The notes: generated by a model from the letters alone, not told the origin. Positions 54,168 through 63,613 are shown, counted from the first letter of the stretch. The stretch is DNA of 64,000 nt from Synechococcus sp. WH 8016 (GCF_000230675.1 NZ_AGIK01000001.1:1054001-1118000); one strand, 5' to 3'. Translations and numbers: made by a program.

Positions 54168-55195
54168 TTCTTCGGCAAAGAAAGGCAACCAGGGCTCCGG
54201 CGAGGAGCCAACAGTCCCACCAAATTGCGCTGAATCAGACTGAAATTATCGTCACTGACGATCACGAGAGTGCGACGCCCATCGTCAAGCTTTGGCCCCC
54301 AAGCCAGACCCTCCCAATTTTCGCGAGGCAGATCCTCACCCCTGAAATCCCAACCCATGATGGGCTGCAAAGCCAGCGGAGACTTGCGTTTAGGCCAAGA
54401 GAACAATTGGAGCCTGGAGGTCCATTGAAGGGGGCGATGACGACGAATCAGTGCCAACAGACCAGGGGGGCCTTCCAAGGCAAGAAGTTCGGACAATCCA
54501 ACGGTTTCTTCTGAATCGGTTTCTTCTGGATCTGAGACGCTGGAATCGAGAGGCAAGCGACCACGCTCTTCCATGACACCTTCCCGGTCCAAATGCGCTA
54601 GACGCACGCCATCCCTATCGCCGGCAGCAAGATCCTGAAGCAATGGAGACTCCGCTGCGATCAAGAGTCCACCATCGATGGAGCGCGTCAAAGACTCTGG
54701 CCCTTGATTCACCGCGAGTCCCTGACCAGGAAGAGCCATCCATGCAGGTGGCAGAGCCTTGGTCTCCAACAACCAGCCATTGCGAAGCGAAAAACGCTGA
54801 AGACGCGCCTGATGCCCTGCTTGACGACGCCCCTCGCTCACAATCCAAGCCCCATGATCGCCCGTAAGCACCAAACCCTCTGCATCTAACGAGGCAGAGA
54901 GGGGGGTTCCACTTTGATCTCGCAAAACCAAGCGGGGACCAACCTGCAGTTGACCTCCTGTTCGTAAGGGTTTTGCAAGCGGGCCCACCGGGAGCAAATA
55001 TCCCCGTGACGCATCACTCAGCAACCAAAGTCGATCATCCGATGCTTGGTAAGCCGCTGCGGAAAACCCTCCAAGGGACAGCCCGTTATCGGCCCGTTTT
55101 GGCAGTTCCCAAAGACGGATCAAAGCCCAACCAGCATCAAGCGGACAGGGCAACGCCTCCCAGCGAATTGGCAATTCAGGGAGAGGCCACACCAT
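54164..55195 (-). CDS. Esterase-like phytase-domain protein
   Basis: Protein of 343 aa of the phytase-like esterase family (beta-propeller; PF13449-like): LGGFSAAAYQASDDRLWLLSDASRGYL, LDAEGLVLTGDHGAWIVSEG, PESLTRSIDGGLLIAAES and the closing NWEGLAWGPKLDDGRRTLVIVSDDNF, which is the best signature. No clear signal peptide is visible at the N-terminus, so export is uncertain. It may hydrolyse phosphate or ester bonds. An acidic patch (DPEETDSEET) lies near residue 220. Next upstream is the flippase-like gene. Confidence 0.82.
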   Translation of the reverse strand: MVWPLPELPIRWEALPCPLDAGWALIRLWELPKRADNGLSLGGFSAAAYQASDDRLWLLSDASRGYLLPVGPLAKPLRTGGQLQVGPRLVLRDQSGTPLSASLDAEGLVLTGDHGAWIVSEGRRQAGHQARLQRFSLRNGWLLETKALPPAWMALPGQGLAVNQGPESLTRSIDGGLLIAAESPLLQDLAAGDRDGVRLAHLDREGVMEERGRLPLDSSVSDPEETDSEETVGLSELLALEGPPGLLALIRRHRPLQWTSRLQLFSWPKRKSPLALQPIMGWDFRGEDLPRENWEGLAWGPKLDDGRRTLVIVSDDNFSLIQRNLVGLLAPRRSPGCLSLPKN

Positions 55196-55207
55196 CAGAA
55201 CAGCCGA

Positions 55208-56143
55208 TCAAACGCGAAGCTTTGCCGTGACCCAGGCATCACCCTTCACAGCAGCGGCAGCGATCAGATCCGCCAAGGTGACGAGCAATCGGTAACTAAG
55301 GGCCACCGCAAGGAGGGGAGCCTCCGGCACAATCGTGCCGATACGAAATAACAGAACCACCTCAAACACCCCCAACCCTCCAGGAGCAGCAGGAACGACC
55401 AGACCTGCCGTCCAGGCAAGGGCAAAGGCCGCAAGCCAAAGGCCTAGGGGCTGCCCAGACACGAGTCCGAACGTTTGCAAGCAGCACCAAAACCCAGCAA
55501 ATCGACAGAGAACAAACAGCAGTTCGGAGAGGAGGGGCCACCAGGGGTACGACACTCGACCACTGCCCAGATCCTCATCCTCAATGGAGGTCGTCGTGCC
55601 TGGGTCCACTCGATTGAGCTGACGCAACTTGCTGGTCTCCAACCGTCGCAACAAAGGCTCCCGCCAACGTGGCAGCAGCAGCAGAGAAGGAAGAACGCAG
55701 AGCAACGCCAAACCGTTTTGGAACCCACCGAACGGCACCCAAAGCAACGCAGCAACGGCCATCACCATGGGCTCCATCAACACCGAAACCAAAGCCTTGC
55801 CGCCACCAAGATCAGGCCGGAGAGCACGAAAACGATCGAGGAAATGCCAGATGCCACCGGGCAAATATTTGAGCAAATTGCTTCGCAGATAGAGCGGCAC
55901 CAAGGCCAAGCGCTCCGGCTGATGTCCGAGCCAAATCACCAAGACCTTCCAAGCCAGGGCATTGACAACCAAGCTGAGCCAACTCAAACCAAGCCCCAAC
56001 AACAACCACCACCATCCCTGTCGGCTGATGGTGAGGGCACGCAATCCTGTGGCATGGCTCGCCAACGCCACGCCCACAAAGGCGAGGGTCAGCAGGGTGA
56101 TCCAAAGCCGTAAACCACCAGGAAAAGAAAGCCGTTTCAACAC
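55208..56143 (-). CDS. Flippase-like (LPG synthase TM domain) membrane protein
   Basis: Integral protein of 311 aa with about 8 helices: LRLWITLLTLAFVGVAL, GWWWLLLGLGLSWLSLVVNALAW, SNLLKYLPGGIWHFLDRFRAL (the conserved segment of this family), LGGGKALVSVLMEPMVMAVAALLW, and the PAAPGGLGVFEVVLLFR box. This is the UPF0104/lysylphosphatidylglycerol synthase TM-domain family, involved in lipid or polyprenyl export in various bacteria. It overlaps larC by 7 bp. Confidence 0.85.
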   Translation of the reverse strand: MLKRLSFPGGLRLWITLLTLAFVGVALASHATGLRALTISRQGWWWLLLGLGLSWLSLVVNALAWKVLVIWLGHQPERLALVPLYLRSNLLKYLPGGIWHFLDRFRALRPDLGGGKALVSVLMEPMVMAVAALLWVPFGGFQNGLALLCVLPSLLLLPRWREPLLRRLETSKLRQLNRVDPGTTTSIEDEDLGSGRVSYPWWPLLSELLFVLCRFAGFWCCLQTFGLVSGQPLGLWLAAFALAWTAGLVVPAAPGGLGVFEVVLLFRIGTIVPEAPLLAVALSYRLLVTLADLIAAAAVKGDAWVTAKLRV

Positions 56144-57348
56144 TGCCAGTCCTCCTCGGGCACAAAAGCAAGCGTCTCGCGAGACAGGCGCTCACGAAGC
56201 TCCATCACGGTGAGACCAGCCTCAGCAGAGACGCGCTGGAGCTCATCTTGCTCCCACTTCAAGGTGAAGGTCCCATCTGGACGGCGCGTCTGCTTAGCGC
56301 GAATCATCCCCCAAGGGGTGGTGCTAGTCCCACAACGACGGGGCAACACCCAGCGCCCCTGTTCTCGCTCCCTTAAGCCGATGGTTGGACTATGGCGCCA
56401 CCACACCTGCCGCAAGGCCGCAGCCTGATTTGGTGTTGTGAGGGCCATAACAGCAGTACCCGGCCTTTGCTTTTTCATCAAGACGGCTCCTTGAACCACG
56501 TCCAATGCACCAGCCAAACGCAAGTGCTGAGCCAGGCTTGCCAACTCTTCGGCCGTGGCATCATCAATCCAAGCCTCCTGCACCACAAGCTCCTGCCAAC
56601 CAGGCTCCGTTCTGGTCGCATCACGAATGCGCATCATGCGCAGCAAGTTGGGACGGTCCAAAGACCGATGGCCGAGGCCAATGCCAACGGCTTCAACCTC
56701 CATCCTGGAGGGACGATGAAAGTGATCTGCCAACACCGCCATCAAAGCCAGACCGGTGGGCGTGGTGAGCTCAGCCGCAGGGAAATTTTCCCCGGTGAGG
56801 AGCGGCAGCTGATGGCGCTTTGCCAATTCGAGAACCGCTGGCACTGGAACAGGCAACACCCCGTGGGCCGTCGTCACGCGTCCATGGCCTGCTGGGGGTG
56901 CTGTGCAATAAATCAAACCCGGGGAAAGGTGCTCAATTCCAGCGCAGACGCCGATCACATCCACCAAGCTGTCGATGGCCCCGATCTCATGGAAATGAAC
57001 CTGATCAGGAGCACAGCCGTGCACCGTGGCTTCCGCATCAGCCAGGGCCTGAAACACCTGCAAAACCTTGGCCTTTAGGGAAGGTGACAGCGAAGCGTCC
57101 GAGATCAACTGGCGTAAATCTGACCAGCGACGATGGGGTGGATTGGATTCCTCGCTCCTCACCGTGAGCCGAAGACCACGCAAGCCACCACTCTTCGATT
57201 CCTCCACATTGAGTGCATAGGCCTTGGCGAGGCCAAGCGCCTGCAAGGGCTGATGCACAACCGACTCCGGCACTCCTAAATCCAGGAGTGCCGACAACAA
57301 CATGTCCCCGGCAAGCCCCGTTGGACAATCAATGACCAGCGCACTCAT
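56137..57348 (-). CDS. larC: Nickel-pincer cofactor protein LarC
   Basis: 403-aa LarC (TIGR00299 family), which inserts nickel into the pyridinium pincer nucleotide used by lactate racemase and related enzymes. Segments: IDCPTGLAGDMLLSALLDLG, VHFHEIGAIDSLVDVIG, TAPPAGHGRVTTAHGVLPVP and TPTGLALMAVLADHF. It is one continuous gene here (in L. plantarum it is read by frameshift as LarC1/LarC2). No larA, larB or larE is in the window. It overlaps the M41-like gene by 4 bp and the flippase-like gene by 7 bp. Confidence 0.92.
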   Translation of the reverse strand: MSALVIDCPTGLAGDMLLSALLDLGVPESVVHQPLQALGLAKAYALNVEESKSGGLRGLRLTVRSEESNPPHRRWSDLRQLISDASLSPSLKAKVLQVFQALADAEATVHGCAPDQVHFHEIGAIDSLVDVIGVCAGIEHLSPGLIYCTAPPAGHGRVTTAHGVLPVPVPAVLELAKRHQLPLLTGENFPAAELTTPTGLALMAVLADHFHRPSRMEVEAVGIGLGHRSLDRPNLLRMMRIRDATRTEPGWQELVVQEAWIDDATAEELASLAQHLRLAGALDVVQGAVLMKKQRPGTAVMALTTPNQAAALRQVWWRHSPTIGLREREQGRWVLPRRCGTSTTPWGMIRAKQTRRPDGTFTLKWEQDELQRVSAEAGLTVMELRERLSRETLAFVPEEDWQC

Positions 57349-57983
57349 GCTGGCTCTGGTGGCATGCCGTCCAGCAACCGGTCGGCGATTGATTCAATCT
57401 CAGTGCGCCGCGAACGCAGAAGCTGCTCCACCTCCCGACGGGCCCGTCTTTGCTCGCGCTGAGCCGTGTCGACATCTTGTCCTGACACGCCCCAGATGCG
57501 TCCCAATAAAGCCCTGTCATCTTCACCACCTTGAGGGGGTCCCTCGAGCAATGTCTCTGCAGCCATCCCCGCCTGCAGGACGCGGCTCCAACGACGCAAG
57601 TCTTCCAGAGACAACCGGGCCCGGTCGGGCAGTGCAAATTCAGTGACACCGTTGCAGCGCAACCCTGCCTTCAGGCAGCCACGGGTTCCGACAAGAACCC
57701 TCTTGACCTCAAGATTTTCCTCTTGAGCCACCAACCAGTGACCTGCTTCGTGAAACGCGACTCTGCGCAATCTGTTGCGTCCGCCGGGCAGGGATTCCGC
57801 CAACAGGTGACCTCCCATCCCATTCAACTGAGCGGCATCCACGGTGAGGCCCAATAGGGCCCCTCCCAAGCCGAGAGCAATCCAAGCCGGCGACAGTCCG
57901 ATCAACGGTCCGAACACAGCCAATCCAGTGGCACTGGCCACCGCGACACCGGCCGTGGTGTTGAAGGTGGGGGAAGAGGGCAT
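57345..57983 (-). CDS. M41-like membrane metalloprotease without AAA domain
   Basis: Protein of 212 aa with two N-terminal hydrophobic segments (VAVASATGLAVFGPLIGL and AWIALGLGGALLGLTV) and a zinc-protease helix FHEAGHWLVAQEE (HEAGH). It continues as in the FtsH peptidase (ETLLEGPPQGGEDDRALLG, holding a possible third metal ligand, Glu/Asp). The ATPase domain of FtsH is absent. Similar short M41 homologues exist in cyanobacteria and plastids. It may degrade or clip a membrane substrate. Overlaps larC by 4 bp and the gene upstream by 1 bp. Confidence 0.82.
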   Translation of the reverse strand: MPSSPTFNTTAGVAVASATGLAVFGPLIGLSPAWIALGLGGALLGLTVDAAQLNGMGGHLLAESLPGGRNRLRRVAFHEAGHWLVAQEENLEVKRVLVGTRGCLKAGLRCNGVTEFALPDRARLSLEDLRRWSRVLQAGMAAETLLEGPPQGGEDDRALLGRIWGVSGQDVDTAQREQRRARREVEQLLRSRRTEIESIADRLLDGMPPEPA

Positions 57984-58639
57984 CAGGTCTTGGCAGGTCG
58001 GGAACGAGCGCCTCCCTTACGGGAACCCTCCCGCCCTTTTCCGCCTCGCGTCGGCATCGGTGCAATCACTTCCACAGCCTCTACGGCGAGGAGCTGTCCT
58101 TGACGTCGCACATCCAAACTGACGAAATGTCTTAGGTGCTCAAGGGGCAGCTCTCCAGTGAGCTGAACTTTGAACGGCAATGGGCGGAATCCGTCAGCGC
58201 GAGGCAGCTGCCGCACCTTCACCACAAGCTCATTGGCTTCTGGCTTGGTGAAAATCAATTCGCCGCGAATCGAGAAAAAATCGTCACCTTCGGGCAGTTG
58301 ATCCAACGCGTCCTGGGCCTCGGAGGCCTCGGCATCCGAGGTTTCAGCTGTCGCCAGCGTGCTCGGCTCCCAAATTCCTGCAATTTGAAGATGCAGCTGC
58401 TCAGACTCACGGCAGCGGGGGTAGACCACCCAAAGGTGGGGCGTTGTCATGTCGAGATGACGACGCATAAGGGTCAGCATCCTGCCAAGAACGACAGTCT
58501 CTAATTCATTGCCATCGGAATCAATCAAGACTCCCCGGGTCAACTGATCCTCGGATTCCGGTCGGTAGATACCCCTAACAACACCGATCGCCCGGTACTG
58601 GAGGGGTTCTGTAACCGGGGAAATCGGATGGTCGCGCAT
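57983..58639 (-). CDS. Conserved cyanobacterial protein of unknown function
   Basis: Protein of 218 aa: YRAIGVVRGIYRPESEDQLTRG at the N-terminus, PHLWVVYPRCRESEQLHLQIAGIW, an acidic spacer (ETSDAEASEAQDALDQLPEGDD), and FSIRGELIFTKPEANELVVKVRQ. It ends in a basic Gly/Arg/Lys tail (GGKGREGSRKGGARSRP), suited to RNA or nucleic-acid binding. It is predicted soluble and beta-rich. It shares its stop/start base with the M41-like gene. The function is unknown; a tail-mediated RNA interaction is inference only. Confidence 0.75.
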   Translation of the reverse strand: MRDHPISPVTEPLQYRAIGVVRGIYRPESEDQLTRGVLIDSDGNELETVVLGRMLTLMRRHLDMTTPHLWVVYPRCRESEQLHLQIAGIWEPSTLATAETSDAEASEAQDALDQLPEGDDFFSIRGELIFTKPEANELVVKVRQLPRADGFRPLPFKVQLTGELPLEHLRHFVSLDVRRQGQLLAVEAVEVIAPMPTRGGKGREGSRKGGARSRPAKT

Positions 58640-59539
58640 TGCTGTCAGTGGCTTCCATTTGCCTGTGATGACTCTAGCCAGCTCGAGGGATTCGATTCAG
58701 AGTGGTCCAAGCACTCCCCATGCAGATTGGCCGGCGCTAACCGACAACAGGCGTTTCGAAATCGATGGTTGATGGGGTTGGGACTTCCTTTGGCCCTGAT
58801 CACAGGCTGGTTTGTCGCCCAGTCACTCAATCAAAATCCAACGGGGAACCAGCAGACGAAGGCGCGAAAAGCCAAGGCACCAAAAGCCAAAGCGCAGAAA
58901 GCCAAGGCGCCGCAGGCCCTGGAGCCAGAGCAAAGGCTGGAGCGACTCGCCCTCTCCCATCCACGCGATTGGCGTTGGCGCTTGCTGCTGGCCCAAAGGA
59001 AGCTCCAAGGAGGGGATCGCGATGGCGCAAGGCGCGAGCTCATCACCCTTCAAGCCCTGTGGCCCAATCGGCCAGAGGTCCAAAACCTCCAACTGCTGTT
59101 GGATGTGGAAACAAAGCGTCAGGCCACCGCTTTGAAACAGACAAGCGATCGTTTCCAGCAAACCCCCAAAGGTCAAAGACTCTTGCTTGGATTGCGCTTA
59201 GCGGATCTGCAACGTCTCTCCGGACAAGACAATGCAGCCATAGCCACCTATCGCCTGATCGCCACAGAGTCTCCCAAGAGCATGCAGCCTTTGCTTGCCC
59301 TCGCCCTTCTCCATCGAGACAAGGGACAGAATCAGCAATCGCAACAGGTCCTGCTCAATGCCCGAAACAGACTTTCTGGCAGCAAACAGGACAAGCAAAC
59401 CCTCGATCAGTTAGCCGTGCGCTGGCAACTTGATTCCTTCCGAAACAGTGAGGACAGCACTGCAAAACGTCGTGAAAGCGTGCTGCTCCCTCCCACCCCT
59501 CCGACTAAGGCGTTGGCTGGGACGACTCCAGAGCCCTAA
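58628..59539 (+). CDS. Membrane-anchored TPR-like protein with KAKAP linker
   Basis: Protein of up to 303 aa, start uncertain (ATG 58628, a TTG at 58730, or ATG 58772). A membrane helix (WLMGLGLPLALITGWFVAQ, about 47-65) is followed by a Lys/Ala/Pro repeat (KARKAKAPKAKAQKAKAP). TPR-like helical pairs follow (LEPEQRLERLALSHPRDW, DRDGARRELITLQALWP, DNAAIATYRLIATESPKSMQPLLALALLHRD). It could organise a membrane complex. Its start overlaps the divergent gene if ATG 58628 is used; the 3' end overlaps the next reverse gene by 35 bp. Confidence 0.7.
   Translation: MVAHCCQWLPFACDDSSQLEGFDSEWSKHSPCRLAGANRQQAFRNRWLMGLGLPLALITGWFVAQSLNQNPTGNQQTKARKAKAPKAKAQKAKAPQALEPEQRLERLALSHPRDWRWRLLLAQRKLQGGDRDGARRELITLQALWPNRPEVQNLQLLLDVETKRQATALKQTSDRFQQTPKGQRLLLGLRLADLQRLSGQDNAAIATYRLIATESPKSMQPLLALALLHRDKGQNQQSQQVLLNARNRLSGSKQDKQTLDQLAVRWQLDSFRNSEDSTAKRRESVLLPPTPPTKALAGTTPEP
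58871..58915 (+). repeat. 15-bp period repeat coding KAKAP/KAKAQ
   Basis: The core gccaa(g/a)gc recurs at 58871, 58886 and 58901 with a 15-bp period, encoding the pentapeptide A-K-A-P/Q-K. It is in-frame and probably arose by slippage, as do the 15-bp repeats around cobO. Confidence 0.7.
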
Positions 59540-59810
59540 GGGCCGCATCAATGGCATCGGCAGGCGGTGTGGCGTCATTCATTGCATTCGCCCTGCGCAA
59601 CCGATTCATCAATTCCATGGGGTTGGTGGCATCAAGCACCGACTCCTGGTTTTTCTGGCCGGGCACGGTCTGGAACACGTCACGCTGCTGGGGAGACTGA
59701 TAGCCGCTACTCATCGGGCTTTCCTGAGCCAAGCCATCCAGGCAAGTGACCAGCGAAATAGCACTGATGAGCCCAAGCAGATGGGGTCGGAACGGGGTAA
59801 GCGATGGCAC
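59505..59810 (-). CDS. Small secreted hypothetical protein
   Basis: Protein of 101 aa with a signal-like hydrophobic stretch (LLGLISAISLVTCLDGLA, about 11-28; a Cys near 23 could hint at a lipoprotein but the box is not ideal) and a polar Gln/Pro/Asp-rich remainder (NPMELMNRLRRANAMND). It ends overlapping the TPR-like gene by 35 bp in convergent orientation. Function unknown. Confidence 0.6.
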   Translation of the reverse strand: MPSLTPFRPHLLGLISAISLVTCLDGLAQESPMSSGYQSPQQRDVFQTVPGQKNQESVLDATNPMELMNRLRRANAMNDATPPADAIDAALRALESSQPTP

Positions 59811-59870
59811 GTTCTCAGCTCCCAGATAACGGCCTGATGCTAAGGGTCACCTTTAGAAGCCGCATCATCC

Positions 59871-60695
59871 GTGCAAATCGCCAGCTGGAATGTCAATTCC
59901 GTGCGAACCCGACTGGATCATGTTCTGAATTGGCTTGAGCGCTCGGAAGCAGACCTGCTGGCATTGCAGGAAACCAAGGTGGATGATCCTCAATTCCCGC
60001 TAGAGCCTTTTCTCGAGAGGGGATATCAAGTTCAGATTCATGGACAGAAGGCCTACAACGGCGTTGCGCTGATTAGTCGCACCCCTCTGGACGATGTGCG
60101 CATGGGCTTCAGCGCAGAACTTGTGGACGACAGCGAAGCCGAGGAACTTGGTGCTCAAAAACGTGTGATCAGCGCTCTGATCGATGGCATTCGCGTGGTG
60201 AATTTGTACGTCCCCAATGGATCGAGTCTCAAATCGGACAAATACAGCTACAAACTCACCTGGCTGTCCTGTCTGGAGCGCTACCTAAAGGCCATCCAAA
60301 CCAGAGATGAACCGCTCTGCGTGGTGGGAGATTTCAACATCGGTCTTGAAGCGCGAGACCTCCCTGATCCCGATCGCTTATCCGGGGGGATCATGGCCTC
60401 CGATCGCGAACGCAACGCGTTGCGAGCAGCCTTAGGCCCCGATCTCCAGGACGCCTTTCGTCTGTTTGAGCCGAACAGCGGCCATTGGAGCTGGTGGGAT
60501 TACCGCAGTGGTGCTTGGGACCGAGACCGTGGCTGGCGAATCGATCACGTCTATCTCGATGAAACCCTTCGGGACGTCGCACGAAGCTGTTCGATCGATA
60601 AGCAAGAACGCGGACGGCTCCAACCCAGCGACCATGCACCTGTGATTGTTGACCTGGCCTGGGACTTGGAGGACGACGAAGAGGTTGAGGACTGA
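59871..60695 (+). CDS. xthA: Exodeoxyribonuclease III / AP endonuclease
   Basis: Repairs abasic sites and 3' blocked ends. The 274-aa protein has ASWNVNSVRTRLDHVLNWL (Asn), LALQETKVDDPQFP (catalytic Glu), VGDFNIGLEARDLPDP (Asp/Asn), DAFRLFEPNSGHWSWWDYRSGAWDRDRGWRIDHV and SDHAPVIVDL (Asp/His). All catalytic groups are in place. It starts at GTG (GTGCAAATCGCC). The glcD gene is convergent, 2 bp away. Confidence 0.96.
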   Translation: MQIASWNVNSVRTRLDHVLNWLERSEADLLALQETKVDDPQFPLEPFLERGYQVQIHGQKAYNGVALISRTPLDDVRMGFSAELVDDSEAEELGAQKRVISALIDGIRVVNLYVPNGSSLKSDKYSYKLTWLSCLERYLKAIQTRDEPLCVVGDFNIGLEARDLPDPDRLSGGIMASDRERNALRAALGPDLQDAFRLFEPNSGHWSWWDYRSGAWDRDRGWRIDHVYLDETLRDVARSCSIDKQERGRLQPSDHAPVIVDLAWDLEDDEEVED

Positions 60696-60697
60696 TT

Positions 60698-62170
60698 TCA
60701 GTAGACAATGGCTTCTTCAGGAAGCGATCGTCCTTCTGCCTGCAATTGCACGGACCGTCGCATCGACTCACCACAGGTTTGTGGAGTCGGAAAAATTTTT
60801 CCGGGATTGGCACGGCCAAGCGGATCAAAAGCCAGCCGAACCCATTGCATGCTGTCCAGATCTTCGGCGCTGAACATTTGGTCGAGAAAGCAGCGTTTAT
60901 CGCTGCCAACGCCGTGCTCACCACTGATGCTGCCGCCGACCTCCAGGCAAAGGTTCATGATCGCGCCTCCGAGGGCTTTCACCCGTTCATTCACACCCTG
61001 CTCTGAAGCCCGATACAAGATCAGCGGATGCAGGTTGCCATCACCGGCATGAAACACATTCGCCACCACCAATCCGTGCTCCGCACTGAGCTGATCAATG
61101 GCCTTGAGAACCCTTGGCAGAGCCGTGCGCGGGACCACACCGTCCTGGAGGTAATAGCTAGGGCATTGCCTGCCAAGCGCTGAAATGGCACTTTTACGCC
61201 CTTTCCATAGACGGGCCCGATCCTCTTCACTCCAGGCTTCCCGTATAGCGCCGGCCCCAGCCTCTCGACAAAGGGCGGTGGCGACCGTGACAGCTTGCTT
61301 GACCTCTGGTTGCTGGCCATCCAGCTCAATCAATAAAACCGCTCCTGCCTCCGGCGGATACTCCTCTTCTCCAAACGCTTCGTTCACCGCCTTGATGCAG
61401 GTCTGGTCCATGATTTCCAACCCAGCCGGCAACACCCCAGCGCGCGTGATCAAGCGCACAGCCTCTCCAGCCGCCTGCATGGAAGAGAAGTCGGCGAGCA
61501 ACACCGCTACCGCATCCGGGGCATGCAGCAAGCGAAGCGTGATCGCCGTAGCAATTCCAAGCGTGCCCTCACTTCCAATAAACACGCCCCGCAGATCCAG
61601 TTCAGCCGCATCGCACAACGCGCTGCCAAGGCGTGTGGGTGTGCCATCCGGCAGCACAACATCCAAGGCGAGCACATGGTTGCTGGTGACGCCGTACTTC
61701 AAGCAGTGCACGCCACCAGAATTTTCAGCCACATTGCCGCCGATGGTGCACACCACCTGACTGGAGGGATCTGGCGCGTAATAAAAGCCATCACCAACAA
61801 CCGCACGGCTCACCCAACTGTTGATCACACCGGGCTCCACCGTGATCGTCTGATTGGCGAGATCAATGTCAAGAATGCGACGCATGCGGCTGGTCACAAC
61901 CAACAGCGCGTCTTGCTCCACCAACGCACCACCGGAAAGCCCGGTACCACTCCCTCGAGCCACAAAGGGAATGCCCTGACGATGGCAACAGGCCAGGATT
62001 TGGGCCACCTGCTCAGCCGTTTCTGGCAACACCGCAAGCTTCGGCATGTGCCGGTCCATGGTGAGACCGTCACAGTCGTAAGACAACAATTCCTGGCGCC
62101 TTGCGACGACTGATTTCGACGGAAGGAACCCTCTCAATTCCCGCTCAAGCGCTGGCCAGTCGTAATTCAC
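60698..62170 (-). CDS. glcD: Glycolate dehydrogenase FAD subunit
   Basis: FAD-linked oxidase of about 490 aa (GTG 62170; an in-frame TTG at 62215 would add 15 aa) that oxidises photorespiratory glycolate to glyoxylate. Motifs: VPFVARGSGTGLSGGA (FAD-binding), DPSSQVVCTIGGNVAENSGGVHCLKYG, GSEGTLGIATAITLRLL, and the C-terminal GEHGVGSDKRCFL with DPLGRANPGKIFP. GlcE and GlcF partners are not nearby. Consistent with the glycolate route used by cyanobacteria. Confidence 0.93.
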   Translation of the reverse strand: MNYDWPALERELRGFLPSKSVVARRQELLSYDCDGLTMDRHMPKLAVLPETAEQVAQILACCHRQGIPFVARGSGTGLSGGALVEQDALLVVTSRMRRILDIDLANQTITVEPGVINSWVSRAVVGDGFYYAPDPSSQVVCTIGGNVAENSGGVHCLKYGVTSNHVLALDVVLPDGTPTRLGSALCDAAELDLRGVFIGSEGTLGIATAITLRLLHAPDAVAVLLADFSSMQAAGEAVRLITRAGVLPAGLEIMDQTCIKAVNEAFGEEEYPPEAGAVLLIELDGQQPEVKQAVTVATALCREAGAGAIREAWSEEDRARLWKGRKSAISALGRQCPSYYLQDGVVPRTALPRVLKAIDQLSAEHGLVVANVFHAGDGNLHPLILYRASEQGVNERVKALGGAIMNLCLEVGGSISGEHGVGSDKRCFLDQMFSAEDLDSMQWVRLAFDPLGRANPGKIFPTPQTCGESMRRSVQLQAEGRSLPEEAIVY

Positions 62171-62306
62171 GGATGACGTGCCGAACTTCAGCAACCTAGG
62201 CAGTTTTGTCAGCAATTCTTAGGCTTCAACTACATAAAAAACACATCGGGCCGTTCTTGGGTCAAGATGTTGCACGGTTTGCAATTGCCCATTGGCTCCC
62301 GTCCCC

Positions 62307-63608
62307 GTGACTGCTTCCACTCTGAACACCAGCCACTCCCAGGCCATTTTCAGTGCTGCCAAGGCTCTGATGCCTGGTGGCGTGAGCTCTCCGGTGCGCG
62401 CCTTCAAGTCGGTCGGCGGGCAGCCCATCGTGTTCGATCGGGTCAAAGGCCCTTACGCCTGGGATGTCGATGGCAATAAATATGTGGATTACATCGGCAG
62501 CTGGGGGCCAGCCATCTGCGGTCATGCCCATCCAGAGGTCATTAGTGCTCTTCAAGAGGCCATTGAGAAAGGCACCAGTTTTGGTGCTCCCTGCGCCTTA
62601 GAAAACACCCTGGCGGAGATGGTGATTGAAGCCGTCCCCAGCGTGGAAATGGTGCGCTTTGTGAACAGCGGCACCGAGGCCTGCATGTCCATGCTGCGCC
62701 TGATTCGCGCATTCACTGGGCGCGACAAGATCATCAAGTTCGAGGGCTGTTACCACGGCCATGCGGACATGTTCCTCGTCAAGGCTGGTTCCGGTGTGGC
62801 AACGCTCGGCCTACCCGATTCCCCCGGAGTACCACGGAGCACCACAGCCAACACGCTGACCGCTCCCTACAACGATTTGGAATCGGTCAAACAGCTCTTC
62901 GCTGAGAACCCCGACGCCATTGCCGGCGTCATTCTTGAGCCAATTGTTGGCAATGCTGGGTTCATCCAACCTGAGCCAGGATTTTTGGAGGGGTTGCGAG
63001 AACTCACCAAAGAAAACGGCGCACTTCTGGTCTTCGATGAAGTGATGACTGGTTTCCGCATCAGCTACGGAGGAGCTCAAGCTCATTTTGGAGTGACTCC
63101 AGATCTCACGACGATGGGGAAAGTGATTGGTGGAGGTTTGCCCGTTGGGGCCTATGGCGGTCGCAAAGACATCATGGAGATGGTGGCCCCAGCTGGTCCT
63201 ATGTATCAAGCAGGGACGCTGAGCGGCAATCCATTGGCGATGACGGCTGGGATCAAAACACTCGAGTTGCTCAAGCAGCCAGGAAGTTACGAGAAACTGA
63301 CTGCCACAACGGAACGCTTGATTCAAGGAATCCTCGATGCGGGCCGTGAGGCAGGGCTTCCGATCACCGGGGGCAGCGTTGGCGCCATGTTTGGTTTCTT
63401 CCTCTGTGAAGGTCCAGTTCGCAATTTCGAAGAAGCGAAAACAACCGATTCCGTTCGGTTTGGACAGCTGCATAGAGCGATGCTGGAACGCGGTGTTTAC
63501 CTTGCACCGTCGGCGTTTGAAGCGGGCTTCACGTCGCTTGCCCACTCCGATGAAGACATCGACGCGACCATCAAGGCATTCCGAGAAAGCTTCGCTGCAA
63601 TCGCCTGA
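62307..63608 (+). CDS. hemL: Glutamate-1-semialdehyde 2,1-aminomutase
   Basis: PLP enzyme making 5-aminolevulinate from glutamate-1-semialdehyde, the start of the tetrapyrrole pathway in cyanobacteria. The 433-aa form starts at GTG ([11 protein letters not shown]); an in-frame TTG at 62292 would add 5 residues. Conserved: [57 protein letters not shown] and [18 protein letters not shown] with the PLP-lysine. The porin gene begins 5 bp after its stop. Confidence 0.97.
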   Translation: MTASTLNTSHSQAIFSAAKALMPGGVSSPVRAFKSVGGQPIVFDRVKGPYAWDVDGNKYVDYIGSWGPAICGHAHPEVISALQEAIEKGTSFGAPCALENTLAEMVIEAVPSVEMVRFVNSGTEACMSMLRLIRAFTGRDKIIKFEGCYHGHADMFLVKAGSGVATLGLPDSPGVPRSTTANTLTAPYNDLESVKQLFAENPDAIAGVILEPIVGNAGFIQPEPGFLEGLRELTKENGALLVFDEVMTGFRISYGGAQAHFGVTPDLTTMGKVIGGGLPVGAYGGRKDIMEMVAPAGPMYQAGTLSGNPLAMTAGIKTLELLKQPGSYEKLTATTERLIQGILDAGREAGLPITGGSVGAMFGFFLCEGPVRNFEEAKTTDSVRFGQLHRAMLERGVYLAPSAFEAGFTSLAHSDEDIDATIKAFRESFAAIA

Positions 63609-63613
63609 ATCAA

